A DNA stretch of 31,972 bases. It comes from a virus. The notes under the pieces are model-generated. The model did no database searches and had not been told where the DNA came from. It saw only the letters and a program-made list of their open reading frames with translations. Both the position numbers and the translations under genes were made by a program. Where the stretch lies: positions 1 through 31,972 of IMG/VR virus record IMGVR_UViG_3300030104_000940. One strand, 5' to 3'. Shown in pieces: positions 8,171-17,495 of this stretch (its first letter is position 1; every line of letters starts with the position of its first letter).

Positions 8171-11100
8171 ATGGCTAAATATTTTACTCCTTTTGATAAA
8201 ACAATAATAGAGGCTGGTAAATCTCTTTATGAACGTTTTGCAGATGACGAAGAAGAACGTAAAAAGAAAGAAGAAGAAGACAAGAAAAAACTTGTTTCTG
8301 AATTGAAAAGCACCTCTACTGCAAGAGACCCGTTAGCTTTACCTAATCAACCTGACTCAGAACGTGCTAAATTACAATCTCAAAGAGATGTAGAATTTAT
8401 GGGCAATGATGCAGGAGATATATTTATCTTGCCTGATGGAAAAGCAGCTTCTTCATCTGACAATCCTAACATACAAGAAAAAATAAAAATACTTAACTCT
8501 CCTTCTCGTTTAATGGCTAGACAAATAGAGGCAGAGCGAGCAGGTGAACCTATGCCTATGGGTATGGAAGGTATATACCCAGGAAAAGCAGAACCTATCG
8601 GAACAGTAGAAAGATTGCTTATAGGAACTAGCCCATTAGATCAAGATCAGAACGTATCTACAGCAGAACGTGTAGGAAGAAAAACATTAGATATAGTTGG
8701 TAGAACACCTAGAGCCGTATTGGGAGGAGCATCTAGAGGAATTGGAGGGATTGCACAATTACCTCAGTTTATCAATGCTTACGGTGTAGGGGCTTTAGAG
8801 CAAGCTGCTAGATATGTTGGGTTATATGGAGAAGGCACAGTAGATTGGGATAAGTTAGATATAGCAAATACATCTGCAAAAATACTATCCGAAGAAGCTG
8901 AAAGATTTGTTAAAGTAACAGATGACTTGTTTAGGGTGGATGAACTTGATCCTTCTGCTAAAACTTTAATGTATATTACAGACTTTTTTATGCCTGTTAA
9001 TGTTCCTGGTGCAATATCAAAAAGTTTAAATGTAGCTTCAAATGTTGCAGAAGATACATTTAGATTTGTAAAAGGTTTTCCTAAAAGAGAAGTAGACCGT
9101 GATGAAATTTTAATGGCTGATTTGAGAGATGCTCAAACGGCTAGAACAAGTCCAGTTGAAAAACAACGGCAAAGAGAACTCAACGAAGCATATGAAGCAG
9201 CTAAAAAAGATAATCCCCAATTAGACTTTGATTCGTTTGAAAAATATTCTGATTTTGGTCAAAAAATAATGGAGAAAAGAGCCGCTCTATATAATCAAGC
9301 TCGTAAAAATATTAACTTTGAATATGGTAGACGAGGTATTGTAGAAGCTGCTAAAGAACGTCTCAGATATCCTGGAGGAAGATCAAAAAGTGCTTTAGCT
9401 GCAACTTATCAAATACCTCCAGGAGGTGGCGCACCTGAATTAACAAAAACTCTAATATTTGAAAAAGCTCCCACATATGAAATGTTAGAGAATAGAAAAT
9501 TATATAAACAAATAATGGATGCACAAGCTGTTGTTAGTGCGGGAGCTATAGCTGGTGCTTGGGATTCATATTTTCAAGGAACAGAGTATCAAGATTTTTC
9601 CTATATAGTAGGTCTTACAGGTATTTTTGCTAATCCTACAACTACGTTTAAATTACTAGATAATATTGTAGGAGGTAAATTAGACCTTCAAAATAGAATA
9701 GCTATTCCTGCTTCTGTTACTAAAAGACTACCTTTTTTAAAAGATATGGACTTATTTAAAAGTGATCCAAATATAACAGGAGAGGTTATACAACGTCCTT
9801 TAAATCTTGCGTTACTTTTACACGGTATAGGTAAATTTGTTGCAGAACAAAAACAAGGGCCAGAAGATGTTATTGCTCAAACTTATGCTAATGGTGCTTG
9901 GAATAAACGAGTAACAGCAATGGCTGCAGGTGTTCCAATTTATAAAGCTTTTTTAGCTAATAGCGTTGATAAAATTGAAGCATTAGGAGGAATGACAGAA
10001 TTAGAAGCTATCACTAGAATGAGCGGTAGTGACTTTAGAAATATTGAAAGTTTTGCTAAAGAAGTAATGCCTTATCTTCCAAAAGAATATTTACAATCAT
10101 ACACAAAGTTAGTTAGGCATGGCGAGAAATTAGTAGAATCTATTAACAAATCTAAATATGGGGATAAAACTACAGAGTTTACTTTGACACTAGAGCAGAT
10201 AGCTCAAGGTGTTCAAATGACAGCACTAACAGGTATTTTAAAACACGTAACTTCTGATCCTGCGTTTAAAAATGCTAGTAAGAATGTTCAAGGTATTTTA
10301 CTTTTGTTTAGAACACATCATCAAGAAATGCAAGATCAAATTGGATTTATACAAGATTCTTTAAAAGCTTTAACTGGCGGCGATGCTAAAGCTGAGTTAG
10401 ATTTTAAAGAATTAAAAGATGGTGCTAACATGCTCATTGATAAGATGAAAGCAGACAGTGCGTTGATAATGGAAGCTGCAGAGGGTCTTAGCGATGCAGC
10501 AGGTATTGTCGGTAATAAAGGTTCCAGCATAATCGTTAGAAATCTTGTAAACGAACCTATCGAAAAAGGAGGTATGGGTTTAACAGCACAAAGGTTATCT
10601 CCTGAAGGTCGAGATGCCGTCAGCCAAAGAGCGGATAAAATTTTTAGGGATGCTTTTAACAGAGCTAACGATGAGGATAAAGCTAAATTTGCAAAATTAG
10701 AAGAGTCACTTGAAGGAAGAGTGCTGGTTGTTAACAACTATATAGACGAGTTGTATAATTTAAAAAATACAGAGTTAGAAAATTTTGGAGACATAGCAAG
10801 TATTTTAAAAAATAAAAATAGGTTCACTGCTTTTGGAACTATGTCTAGAAAAGGTCCAATGGAACCAGCGTTACAGTATAGCAACAATATAGATATATTT
10901 ATTAAACAAAGTAAATTTAACGGTTTAATAAGAAATAACGCAGAAACTTTAAAAGATAAAGCTGACGCTCTTAATGAAAGGTATCCGCAAGATTTAAGAT
11001 TTACGGGTAACAGAGATTATACTAAATTTGCTGAAAACTCTGATAAAACTATAGACCTTACTAAAACTTTAAATAATATTGATGAGTATGTAAACGCATC

Positions 11101-13276
11101 AAGAAAAGCAGATGGTTCTTCTGTTACAGAACAAGAGTATATTGCAAACTTGTTGTCTCAACTTGACTCTAATAGTCCTGGCTTTAGAGAAGAGTTTATA
11201 TACGTTGCTGATGCTTCAGACATGCACAGATTACGTATGTCACACTCAGATTGGGCATGGAATAATAGATTTAAAAATACAGGTGCTTCTAAATTAGTGT
11301 TTAAAGCTATGAAACGCATTGATCCCTTATTCAGTGAAGCGGGTATACCTGAATTAAAAATATATAATGACAATCACACCGCATTTAAAAGTATGTGGTT
11401 TGAAGATCTTCTAGGAAAAAAATTATTAAAAAGTAATCTGTATAGAAAACAAGATGATATTGGAGAAAATGATGACATTCTTGATCCAGTAGATTTTGTA
11501 ACGGATATACTAAAAGCAGAAAATTCTAAAGTTGCTGCAGATTTAGTTAAAAGAATTTTTGGTGATTATAAAGATGCACAGGGTATAACAATAGTTAGAG
11601 GTGAAGAAAGAAAACAATTAGTTGATATAGCTGATGATATTTTTGCTTATAAGGTTGTTAACGAGAATTTTTTTGGAAGTAGTGGTTCACAAAAAATTAA
11701 AGAAAAAATAGATGATCTTGAAAGAAATGGTTTAATTTCTTCAGAGATGGCAACAAAAGTAAGAACATTTACCGAATATGCAAACAAACAAAGTGATTAT
11801 AATCTTAACAAAGAATTAGAAAATGCAGAAAGCAATATAGTAAGATTAACTAAATCAGCTATAAATGTTAAAGAGGGAACCGATAAAGAAACTTTAGCAG
11901 CGGAACTGTCTAGAGTGGATACAATGGCTGATGTTTTAGAGTTCCTTATACCTACTTCTGGTACACCTACATATGCTAGAGGTGAGGGTATAACTCAACC
12001 AGGAGTGCAAGTAGAACGTATTAGAGAGTTAGCGCAAGAGAAAGCAGAACTAATACAACAATCTTTAGGTGCTGATCCTAAATTTAAACGTATCGCTCAA
12101 GAACGTTTACAAACAATAGAACGTCAACTTGATGATCTTAAACAAGTTCCTTTAGAAGAAATAACGGGTAGCAGATTTGATGTGTTTGTTAAACAAGTTA
12201 TTTTTAAAGGAGAAGATATACGATCAGGTGAAAATTTAACGGAAAAACAGAGAAAGCTAATAAAAAATCTTCGTGATTCTCTCGTAAGTGAAATGATACG
12301 TAGATCAATTAACAAAACAAGCACTAGAAAAGCATACCTTAATCCAGAAACAGATAATGTAAAACGTACTTATGAAAGGGCTACTAATTATCTTAATCAA
12401 TATATGGTAAGAGAGGGAGCCTTTACTGTACCTTCTAGTGCTTTTGAGTTAGATTCTGATTTTAATATTGTTGAACTATCAACAGTGTACGACAATATGA
12501 AACCACAATTAGAAAAACTAGATTCACTTCTTGGAGATGATCCTACTTTTGTTAAAGATTTAGATGATAAAATGAAAGCACTAGTTGCAATAAAAGGAGA
12601 AGTTCCTGAAGCTCTTGCAGATACAGATTTTGGAAATATACCAAGAGGTCTAACAACCCCTGCAGCTTTATCTAGAATATACTCTGGTATGCGCGGCGTT
12701 GTTAGTTGGAGGTATCTTGCTACAGAACAAATTGTAAGAGAACATCAAAGAGCTAAACATTTAATGTTTCATAAAATACTATCTGACCCACAATTTTTAG
12801 AAACATTAAGTTTAGTTTTAGACAGCACTACAGTATCTCAAAAGTTAGCAGATACCTTTGTTAAATCTTTTATGCCAATTATGAAATCGGCTGGAGCTAG
12901 AGCAGTTGTTTATGATCCTGTTGAAGGAGAGGGACAATACAAAGTTAATAAAAACCCAACAAGTAAACAAATTGCAGAACAAGTTAAAAAAATATGGCTT
13001 GTAGGAGGTATGCTGTCTGGCCCTGTAGGTGCTATAGCAAAAACACAAACAACTCCTAAAAAATTACCACAGGGAGAGATAGAGGTTGATATTAAGTTAC
13101 CTACAAGTTTAAAAGATATTGCTAAATCTCCTGTTCGTATTAGAAGAGGGCCAGAACCAGGACAAAAAGAATTATTTAGAAATATGCCAGAATTAAAATC
13201 TGGTCCTCCAAAAACAATACAAGAACGAGATGCAGGTCGGGAACAATTATTTAACAATATGCCGACATTAAAATAG
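8171..13276 (+). CDS. Giant internal virion / DNA-ejection protein (1701 aa)
   Basis: This is the largest gene here and the positional analogue of T7 gp16 (1318 aa). The N-terminus is charged (DDEEERKKKEEEDKKK). Mildly hydrophobic Gly/Ala segments occur at roughly residues 180-215 and 450-490 and near 1620 (WLVGGMLSGPVGAIAK), which could insert into membrane during ejection. The C-terminus carries two copies of a short motif, KELFRNMPELK and EQLFNNMPTLK, about 30 residues apart. No lytic-transglycosylase signature is visible, unlike T7 gp16. The sequence TAGGATTAG upstream of the ATG serves as ribosome-binding site, and a similar TAGGATTA precedes the holin. Confidence 0.6.
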   Translation: MAKYFTPFDKTIIEAGKSLYERFADDEEERKKKEEEDKKKLVSELKSTSTARDPLALPNQPDSERAKLQSQRDVEFMGNDAGDIFILPDGKAASSSDNPNIQEKIKILNSPSRLMARQIEAERAGEPMPMGMEGIYPGKAEPIGTVERLLIGTSPLDQDQNVSTAERVGRKTLDIVGRTPRAVLGGASRGIGGIAQLPQFINAYGVGALEQAARYVGLYGEGTVDWDKLDIANTSAKILSEEAERFVKVTDDLFRVDELDPSAKTLMYITDFFMPVNVPGAISKSLNVASNVAEDTFRFVKGFPKREVDRDEILMADLRDAQTARTSPVEKQRQRELNEAYEAAKKDNPQLDFDSFEKYSDFGQKIMEKRAALYNQARKNINFEYGRRGIVEAAKERLRYPGGRSKSALAATYQIPPGGGAPELTKTLIFEKAPTYEMLENRKLYKQIMDAQAVVSAGAIAGAWDSYFQGTEYQDFSYIVGLTGIFANPTTTFKLLDNIVGGKLDLQNRIAIPASVTKRLPFLKDMDLFKSDPNITGEVIQRPLNLALLLHGIGKFVAEQKQGPEDVIAQTYANGAWNKRVTAMAAGVPIYKAFLANSVDKIEALGGMTELEAITRMSGSDFRNIESFAKEVMPYLPKEYLQSYTKLVRHGEKLVESINKSKYGDKTTEFTLTLEQIAQGVQMTALTGILKHVTSDPAFKNASKNVQGILLLFRTHHQEMQDQIGFIQDSLKALTGGDAKAELDFKELKDGANMLIDKMKADSALIMEAAEGLSDAAGIVGNKGSSIIVRNLVNEPIEKGGMGLTAQRLSPEGRDAVSQRADKIFRDAFNRANDEDKAKFAKLEESLEGRVLVVNNYIDELYNLKNTELENFGDIASILKNKNRFTAFGTMSRKGPMEPALQYSNNIDIFIKQSKFNGLIRNNAETLKDKADALNERYPQDLRFTGNRDYTKFAENSDKTIDLTKTLNNIDEYVNASRKADGSSVTEQEYIANLLSQLDSNSPGFREEFIYVADASDMHRLRMSHSDWAWNNRFKNTGASKLVFKAMKRIDPLFSEAGIPELKIYNDNHTAFKSMWFEDLLGKKLLKSNLYRKQDDIGENDDILDPVDFVTDILKAENSKVAADLVKRIFGDYKDAQGITIVRGEERKQLVDIADDIFAYKVVNENFFGSSGSQKIKEKIDDLERNGLISSEMATKVRTFTEYANKQSDYNLNKELENAESNIVRLTKSAINVKEGTDKETLAAELSRVDTMADVLEFLIPTSGTPTYARGEGITQPGVQVERIRELAQEKAELIQQSLGADPKFKRIAQERLQTIERQLDDLKQVPLEEITGSRFDVFVKQVIFKGEDIRSGENLTEKQRKLIKNLRDSLVSEMIRRSINKTSTRKAYLNPETDNVKRTYERATNYLNQYMVREGAFTVPSSAFELDSDFNIVELSTVYDNMKPQLEKLDSLLGDDPTFVKDLDDKMKALVAIKGEVPEALADTDFGNIPRGLTTPAALSRIYSGMRGVVSWRYLATEQIVREHQRAKHLMFHKILSDPQFLETLSLVLDSTTVSQKLADTFVKSFMPIMKSAGARAVVYDPVEGEGQYKVNKNPTSKQIAEQVKKIWLVGGMLSGPVGAIAKTQTTPKKLPQGEIEVDIKLPTSLKDIAKSPVRIRRGPEPGQKELFRNMPELKSGPPKTIQERDAGREQLFNNMPTLK

Positions 13277-13286
13277 GATTAAACTA

Positions 13287-13694
13287 ATGCTAGGATTAGC
13301 AGATTCAGTTATAGGTGTAGCAGGTAAAGTTCTTGACAAGTTTGTTGAGGACAAAGACCTAAAGACTAAACTTAATGCTGAACTAAAACAACAGATGGTA
13401 TCGCTTGATCTAGCACAGGCACAAGCAAACATAGAACAGGCTAAGTCGCCCTCTATCTTCGTTGCTGGTGCTAGACCAGCTATTATGTGGATATGCGCCT
13501 TTGGTCTAGCTTGGCAGTTTGTGCTGCAGCCTGTAGCAGTGTGGGGTATCGCTCTTAGTGGTGCAGATATTGTGCTGCCCTACATAGAGACAGAAGGTCT
13601 TATGTCGTTAACACTCGCTCTCTTGGGACTTGGCGGTATGCGTACTGCAGAGAAGTGGAAGGGTGTACAACGTAATAACATGAAGAAGAAGTAA
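13287..13694 (+). CDS. Holin, GTA_holin_3TM type
   Basis: A 135 aa protein. Residues 1-55 form a charged amphipathic helix. The block GARPAIMWICAFGLAWQFVL (61-80) is the hallmark of the GTA holin family (PF11351, recognised from memory), whose members carry xxRPxxxWxCxxxLxxQFxxxP. A second hydrophobic segment lies at about 104-120, followed by a conserved AEKWKG-like end and a basic tail. Holins permeabilise the inner membrane at lysis. GC is visibly higher than in the preceding gene. No endolysin gene adjoins it in this window. Confidence 0.85.
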   Translation: MLGLADSVIGVAGKVLDKFVEDKDLKTKLNAELKQQMVSLDLAQAQANIEQAKSPSIFVAGARPAIMWICAFGLAWQFVLQPVAVWGIALSGADIVLPYIETEGLMSLTLALLGLGGMRTAEKWKGVQRNNMKKK

Positions 13695-13695
13695 C

Positions 13696-14304
13696 ATGGA
13701 CCCATTAACACTAGCTGCGATTACTGGGGGCTTTGCTGCTGTCAAGACGGCAGTTCAAGGAGTTCGTAGTGCATTGCAAACTGCTGATGATGTAGGAGCT
13801 ATTGCTTCTCAGATTGACAGGCTGTTTACAACGCATAGCGAAGCATCTAAACGAGTACAGTCTGCTAAGAAAAACAAGCTGCCAAAAAACAAGTGGGCAA
13901 AGATACTAAAGTTTAGATTAAAAGACGATAGCGATGATGAAACATCTTTAGCTAACGTAGCTGCAGCTAAACTTGCTCAGAAACAACAAGAAGAAGAAAT
14001 AAGAAAACTAGCTATAGAGATTAACAGGAGGTTTGGTGCAAGCACGTGGGCTGAGATACTAGAAGCACAAGAAGAAGCTAAAAAGAAAAAAGCTGAACGT
14101 ATAAAAAGAAATAAAAAACGTAGAGATGAAGAGGCTGCTAGAAAAGCACTCAATCAAAAAGGATTATTAGAAAAGATATTTTTAGAATTTGGTAAAGGTA
14201 TAATTGTTATTGCTGTAATCGTTGGAATAGTAGTTACATTAGTATATTTAAAGAAAAATAACGTTACTGTTTTTCAAAACACCCCCATATATGCCCCGAG
14301 ATGA
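13696..14304 (+). CDS. C-terminally membrane-anchored protein downstream of the holin
   Basis: A 202 aa protein. Residues 1-25 are a hydrophobic/Ala-Gly helix (DPLTLAAITGGFAAVKTAV); the middle is a long Lys/Glu/Arg-rich helix including an alternating basic run near 128-150. A single strong transmembrane segment follows at about 167-187 (GIIVIAVIVGIVVTLVYL), with a short tail. It begins 1 base after the holin stop and is the last gene of the plus-strand late block. Similar proteins beginning MDPxTL occur in marine podoviruses as unknown or virion proteins. A lysis or ejection accessory role is possible. No muralytic motif is visible. Confidence 0.5.
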   Translation: MDPLTLAAITGGFAAVKTAVQGVRSALQTADDVGAIASQIDRLFTTHSEASKRVQSAKKNKLPKNKWAKILKFRLKDDSDDETSLANVAAAKLAQKQQEEEIRKLAIEINRRFGASTWAEILEAQEEAKKKKAERIKRNKKRRDEEAARKALNQKGLLEKIFLEFGKGIIVIAVIVGIVVTLVYLKKNNVTVFQNTPIYAPR

Positions 14305-14371
14305 CCAAACGAAGTGGTAAATGACCCAACCTACCCGACAACACCTACTTCTTCTGTATGACGCTTAAAAG

Positions 14372-14400
14372 ACCGTGTGTGGCAAATCGCCTTTTTACAG
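14372..14400. terminator. Possible weak convergent terminator
   Basis: TGGCAAATCGCC is followed by TTTTT on the plus strand. It lies in the short gap where the plus-strand late block meets the minus-strand replication block. The stem is only 3-4 bp, so this is weak; position is the main argument. Confidence 0.25.
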
Positions 14401-14610
14401 TGTTTTATTAACGTCATCCACATATTTTTCAGTTATGTTCTCCAGACGCTTCATAAAATTATAAATAAGTTCTGTATTGGCATAGTGAGGAAGACCATCT
14501 TCCATAACTTGCTTAAAATCTTTAGCGGCAACATTGTTGTGTGTAACCTCAATGTTGCCGTCTCTTTGTAAAAACACTGAGACTTGTGATAGTAACGCTT
14601 TTGTATTCAT
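14395..14610 (-). CDS. Small protein coupled to nrdJ
   Basis: A 71 aa protein beginning MNTKALLSQVSVFLQRDG. I chose the ATG at 14610, which overlaps the nrdJ stop as ATGA, over longer upstream starts inside nrdJ. It is hydrophilic and mostly helical, with no cysteines or membrane segment. It is the last gene of the minus-strand replication block and is probably translated by re-initiation after nrdJ. I do not recognise the family. Confidence 0.55.
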   Translation of the reverse strand: MNTKALLSQVSVFLQRDGNIEVTHNNVAAKDFKQVMEDGLPHYANTELIYNFMKRLENITEKYVDDVNKTL

Positions 14611-16520
14611 ATATCTACAACTTCGCAAACCTCTCCTGTACAAGCTAACTCTTGCGATGCTTTGGTGTTGTCCTCTTTTTCATAATTATCAAAAGTTTTC
14701 CAATCAATAGCCTTTGGCATTTCAGTAACAAGCTTGTCGTATTCTTCTTTACTACAATCTTGATACGGTGCTTGCCTATAGCTGTGATCAGAGAAGGGTA
14801 GGAAACTGATACCACTCAGTTCATCAAAGTTTTCGTAGCACCAGTTTCCTACTTCCATCCATTCATGCTCTTTAACACTTACCGTAATAGAAGGTTTATG
14901 TTCGCACCAGTGTTCGCTGTAGTGCTTCCACAGGTGCAGTTGCTCCAGAGCCTTCATATCAGTCCGACAGATGGCAGCAACAGGTGATTTGAAAGGAAAG
15001 GAAAAAACCACCGTGTTGTTCGGACTGTTAAAGTCAGGTTCATTAGGAATGTTACTGTCCATTAGGAACCTAGTTAATGGGTCTTTAACATCCCCACGCA
15101 CCGTCCTGACATAATACGGAGCGTGTCGAGCATGAATACCACTAGCAGCGTTAGTAAGTTGACTAACAGTGCCAGATGGCTTCACACAAGTCGTGGCGGT
15201 AGACTGAGGTATACCTAACTTATCGGACCACTTCTTGTTAGTATGTACTACTGTATCTCTTAATTTAGTTAGACGTTCAGGATGCGATGTTACATTAAGG
15301 TACTTGCAATCCATGATGCCTGTAAGAGACACACCTAGTAAACGTTCTTCCTCTGTATTGTTCTTCCAGCGCGTACGCAGATATTTAAAATCTGTAAGGG
15401 TAGACTGCAATGTTCCAAGAATAGCAGCAAGCTCTGCCTTACGTTCTAATGACTTTTCAGTGTCGTCTGATCTGCATACAACCTCAGATAAGTTACAGAA
15501 TTGATTAGGGCGTAGGATGATCTCACTGCATGGGTTCGTGCCAAAGTCAGACTCTTCCCTACGTCCGTTAGCCACCGCTTTGCCTTGAGCAGCCGTCCTG
15601 TTAAATATACCGCGCTCTCCAGATTTGCTCTCATACAACGAAAGCCATTCTTTCATAAACGCAGACGGGTCAGGAGTTTGTGTGTAAGCGACAGAGTTGT
15701 TTGCCAAAGCCCTATGAGGGTTAATAGACCACCAATTGCCAGACTTAGCAGACCGCATCCTATCATCACTAAGATTACTGAGAGATAAAAGAGCGGAACG
15801 CCTAACGCCACCGACAACCACCACTTCACCTGTCTTACACACAATATCATGACATTCGATGGAGGATAGTTTACGTCCTTTAGCATCTTGAAACACCCTT
15901 ATCGTGAAGTCAAACAAATCTTGTAGTGGTTCTGGACCTGAAGCTCTGCCACCAAAAGTCTTCAACCTTGCACCTGCAGGACGCACCTTAGACATATCAA
16001 TCTTAGGTATTCTGTTAGTATACAAGTATCCTATCAAGTCACGGAAGCTTCTTGCCCAACCTTCTTTTGAGTCAGCTACACTGATAACGTCCTCTGTCTC
16101 TTCAAACTCAACGTCAGGTATGGTCGGCAGGTTCTCTATGTATGTACGTTCCACAGAAAAACCTACGCCAGTGCCGTTCATAAGAATGTAAAGAACTTCG
16201 TCAAATGATCTAGGATTATCAATAGGAATATACGAGCAATTGTATCCTGCAATGTTTTCACGTTTCAACGCTGGCCCTGCAGTCATAAGAGATCGCATAG
16301 ATGGCATGATCTCTAAATTTAGTATCGCTGACTTCACAGCTTTCATGTGTGGAGACTGAGACAGATCAACATCACACACAAACTTGATGTGTTCTACCAT
16401 GTAGTCTGTAAACCGTGTTACAGTCTCTTCCCATGTTTCCCTGCGTTGTTCACTGTCAAGCCAACGTGCATAGCGGCTCTTGTGAATAAACATTTGATAA
16501 TCAGTTGGTAGGTTTTGCAT
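14607..16520 (-). CDS. nrdJ: Adenosylcobalamin-dependent (class II, monomeric) ribonucleotide reductase
   Basis: It reduces ribonucleotides to deoxyribonucleotides for phage DNA synthesis, using a radical generated from adenosylcobalamin. The 637 aa protein matches the monomeric Lactobacillus leichmannii type. NCSYIPID (Cys95) supplies the first active-site cysteine, and NPCSEI then QFCNL supply Cys331, Glu333 and Cys342, with the same spacing as Cys408/Glu410/Cys419 in the Lactobacillus enzyme. The C-terminal ACTGEVCE gives a redox pair Cys627/Cys632. MNGTGVGFSVE and KPSGTVSQL are further family blocks. Lactobacillus RTPR is 739 aa, so this is a compact phage version. No partner subunit gene is present. 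It overlaps the DUF3310 gene upstream by 20 nt and the small gene downstream by ATGA. No cobalamin riboswitch is possible immediately upstream because the genes overlap. Confidence 0.95.
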   Translation of the reverse strand: MQNLPTDYQMFIHKSRYARWLDSEQRRETWEETVTRFTDYMVEHIKFVCDVDLSQSPHMKAVKSAILNLEIMPSMRSLMTAGPALKRENIAGYNCSYIPIDNPRSFDEVLYILMNGTGVGFSVERTYIENLPTIPDVEFEETEDVISVADSKEGWARSFRDLIGYLYTNRIPKIDMSKVRPAGARLKTFGGRASGPEPLQDLFDFTIRVFQDAKGRKLSSIECHDIVCKTGEVVVVGGVRRSALLSLSNLSDDRMRSAKSGNWWSINPHRALANNSVAYTQTPDPSAFMKEWLSLYESKSGERGIFNRTAAQGKAVANGRREESDFGTNPCSEIILRPNQFCNLSEVVCRSDDTEKSLERKAELAAILGTLQSTLTDFKYLRTRWKNNTEEERLLGVSLTGIMDCKYLNVTSHPERLTKLRDTVVHTNKKWSDKLGIPQSTATTCVKPSGTVSQLTNAASGIHARHAPYYVRTVRGDVKDPLTRFLMDSNIPNEPDFNSPNNTVVFSFPFKSPVAAICRTDMKALEQLHLWKHYSEHWCEHKPSITVSVKEHEWMEVGNWCYENFDELSGISFLPFSDHSYRQAPYQDCSKEEYDKLVTEMPKAIDWKTFDNYEKEDNTKASQELACTGEVCEVVDI

Positions 16521-16746
16521 CTTCTACTCTATCCTTTAACCTCGTAAGATACCATACGCACTTTCCTAAGTCCTCTGCGGCTTTGCCTTTGTGCCTGTAT
16601 CTAATTATATACTTTAACACGTTACCTTTTAAATATCCTAAAAACTCATTCCTCGTCATAGACATCTCTATTAAATCTATAGCCTCAACATCAAGCTTAT
16701 TGTAATGTTCTGGACTGTTGACGGGATCATGCTCCTCTGTCGTCAT
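16501..16746 (-). CDS. DUF3310 (SaV-like) phage protein
   Basis: About 81 aa. The family signature is complete: VNSPEHY near the N-terminus, EAIDLIE, then GYLKGNVLKYIIRYRHKG and DLGKCVWYLTRL. DUF3310 proteins are widespread in phages, often encoded beside nucleotide or replication genes as here; the biochemical role is unknown. Two ATGs are possible, at 16752 and 16746; I prefer 16746 because AGAGGATGAAG is then at ribosome-binding distance. It overlaps both neighbours, so translation is coupled. Confidence 0.85.
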   Translation of the reverse strand: MTTEEHDPVNSPEHYNKLDVEAIDLIEMSMTRNEFLGYLKGNVLKYIIRYRHKGKAAEDLGKCVWYLTRLKDRVEDAKPTN

Positions 16747-17131
16747 CTTCATCCTCTAACGTAACCGTAACTGTCAGGTGTTCCCTGTCTTTCTCTTTGA
16801 ACACATTTTGAGCATAATCGTTGTTTCGATAAGAGTCAAGTGAAATTATGTTACTTTCTGAATATTCATCTTCTTCAAGAAGTTTTTCACCAAGACTGTA
16901 TACTTCTTCTGCACTGTTCTGTAGTATGTGAACTAAACCTTTAGCAAGAACCTGACACATATTAGCAGGACCGTCCTCGTTATTTGTTTTATCCAAACAA
17001 AACATAAAAAACTGATCTACACTATCATCTGTGTTCTCCATAACAAGATAAACACGATTGTCCTTTAGTCCTTCCTTTTCCGTTTCAACAATAGCTTTCA
17101 TCTTAGCTAAGTCATCGTGCATGTCATCCAT
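16727..17131 (-). CDS. Unknown acidic protein in replication block
   Basis: A 134 aa very acidic protein ending in a Glu/Asp run (TLEDEDDDRGA). The middle stretch QFFMFCLDK and CQVLAKGLVHILQNSAEEVY look like a folded core. I do not recognise a family. The start overlaps the endonuclease I stop (ATGGATGA), and the gene overlaps DUF3310 at its end. The acidic, DNA-mimic-like composition would suit a protein that binds a nuclease or SSB partner, but nothing in the sequence proves it. Confidence 0.6.
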   Translation of the reverse strand: MDDMHDDLAKMKAIVETEKEGLKDNRVYLVMENTDDSVDQFFMFCLDKTNNEDGPANMCQVLAKGLVHILQNSAEEVYSLGEKLLEEDEYSESNIISLDSYRNNDYAQNVFKEKDREHLTVTVTLEDEDDDRGA

Positions 17132-17495
17132 AATTTTTCATCCATCCTATAGGTATAACGCCTTTTGCATATTTAAAATTATTTTTATTGCACCAATCAG
17201 CATACGTTGTTTTTGATTTCTTACTTAACTTTACCTTGTCATTCTGAAACACAAAACGTAAATCAAGATCAGGATATTGCTCTGCTATCAACTTATGTTT
17301 TGATCTATCAGAACCAACAAACTGTCCTTTAGTCTCTATGAACATATCAAACTTAGGCAGATAGAAATCTGGTGTGTACGTCCTATCTTTAGGAACATAA
17401 GTAAACTTATGCTGTTCATACTCAAACTCTATACTGTTGTTTTCTAGATACGTTGCAAAGTCAAACTCAAATCTAGATTTATAACGTGCTGTCAT
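17124..17495 (-). CDS. T7-type endonuclease I (Holliday-junction resolvase, gp3-like)
   Basis: A 123 aa protein closely following T7 gp3: KSRFEF (Glu10), YTPDFYLP (Asp43), FIETKGQF (Glu54, Lys56), then SKHKLIAEQYPDLDLRFVF and SKTTYADWCNK. Glu10, Asp43, Glu54 and Lys56 correspond to the T7 catalytic set Glu20, Asp55, Glu65, Lys67. The family resolves branched DNA and helps degrade host DNA for nucleotide reuse, which complements the reductase downstream. It starts with an ATGA overlap with the preceding gene. Confidence 0.96.
   Translation of the reverse strand: MTARYKSRFEFDFATYLENNSIEFEYEQHKFTYVPKDRTYTPDFYLPKFDMFIETKGQFVGSDRSKHKLIAEQYPDLDLRFVFQNDKVKLSKKSKTTYADWCNKNNFKYAKGVIPIGWMKNYG

Noticed and set aside
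16521-16760. Cobalamin riboswitch upstream of nrdJ
   Set aside because: The upstream DNA is fully occupied by the DUF3310 and neighbouring coding sequences, with no B12-box-like sequence seen.
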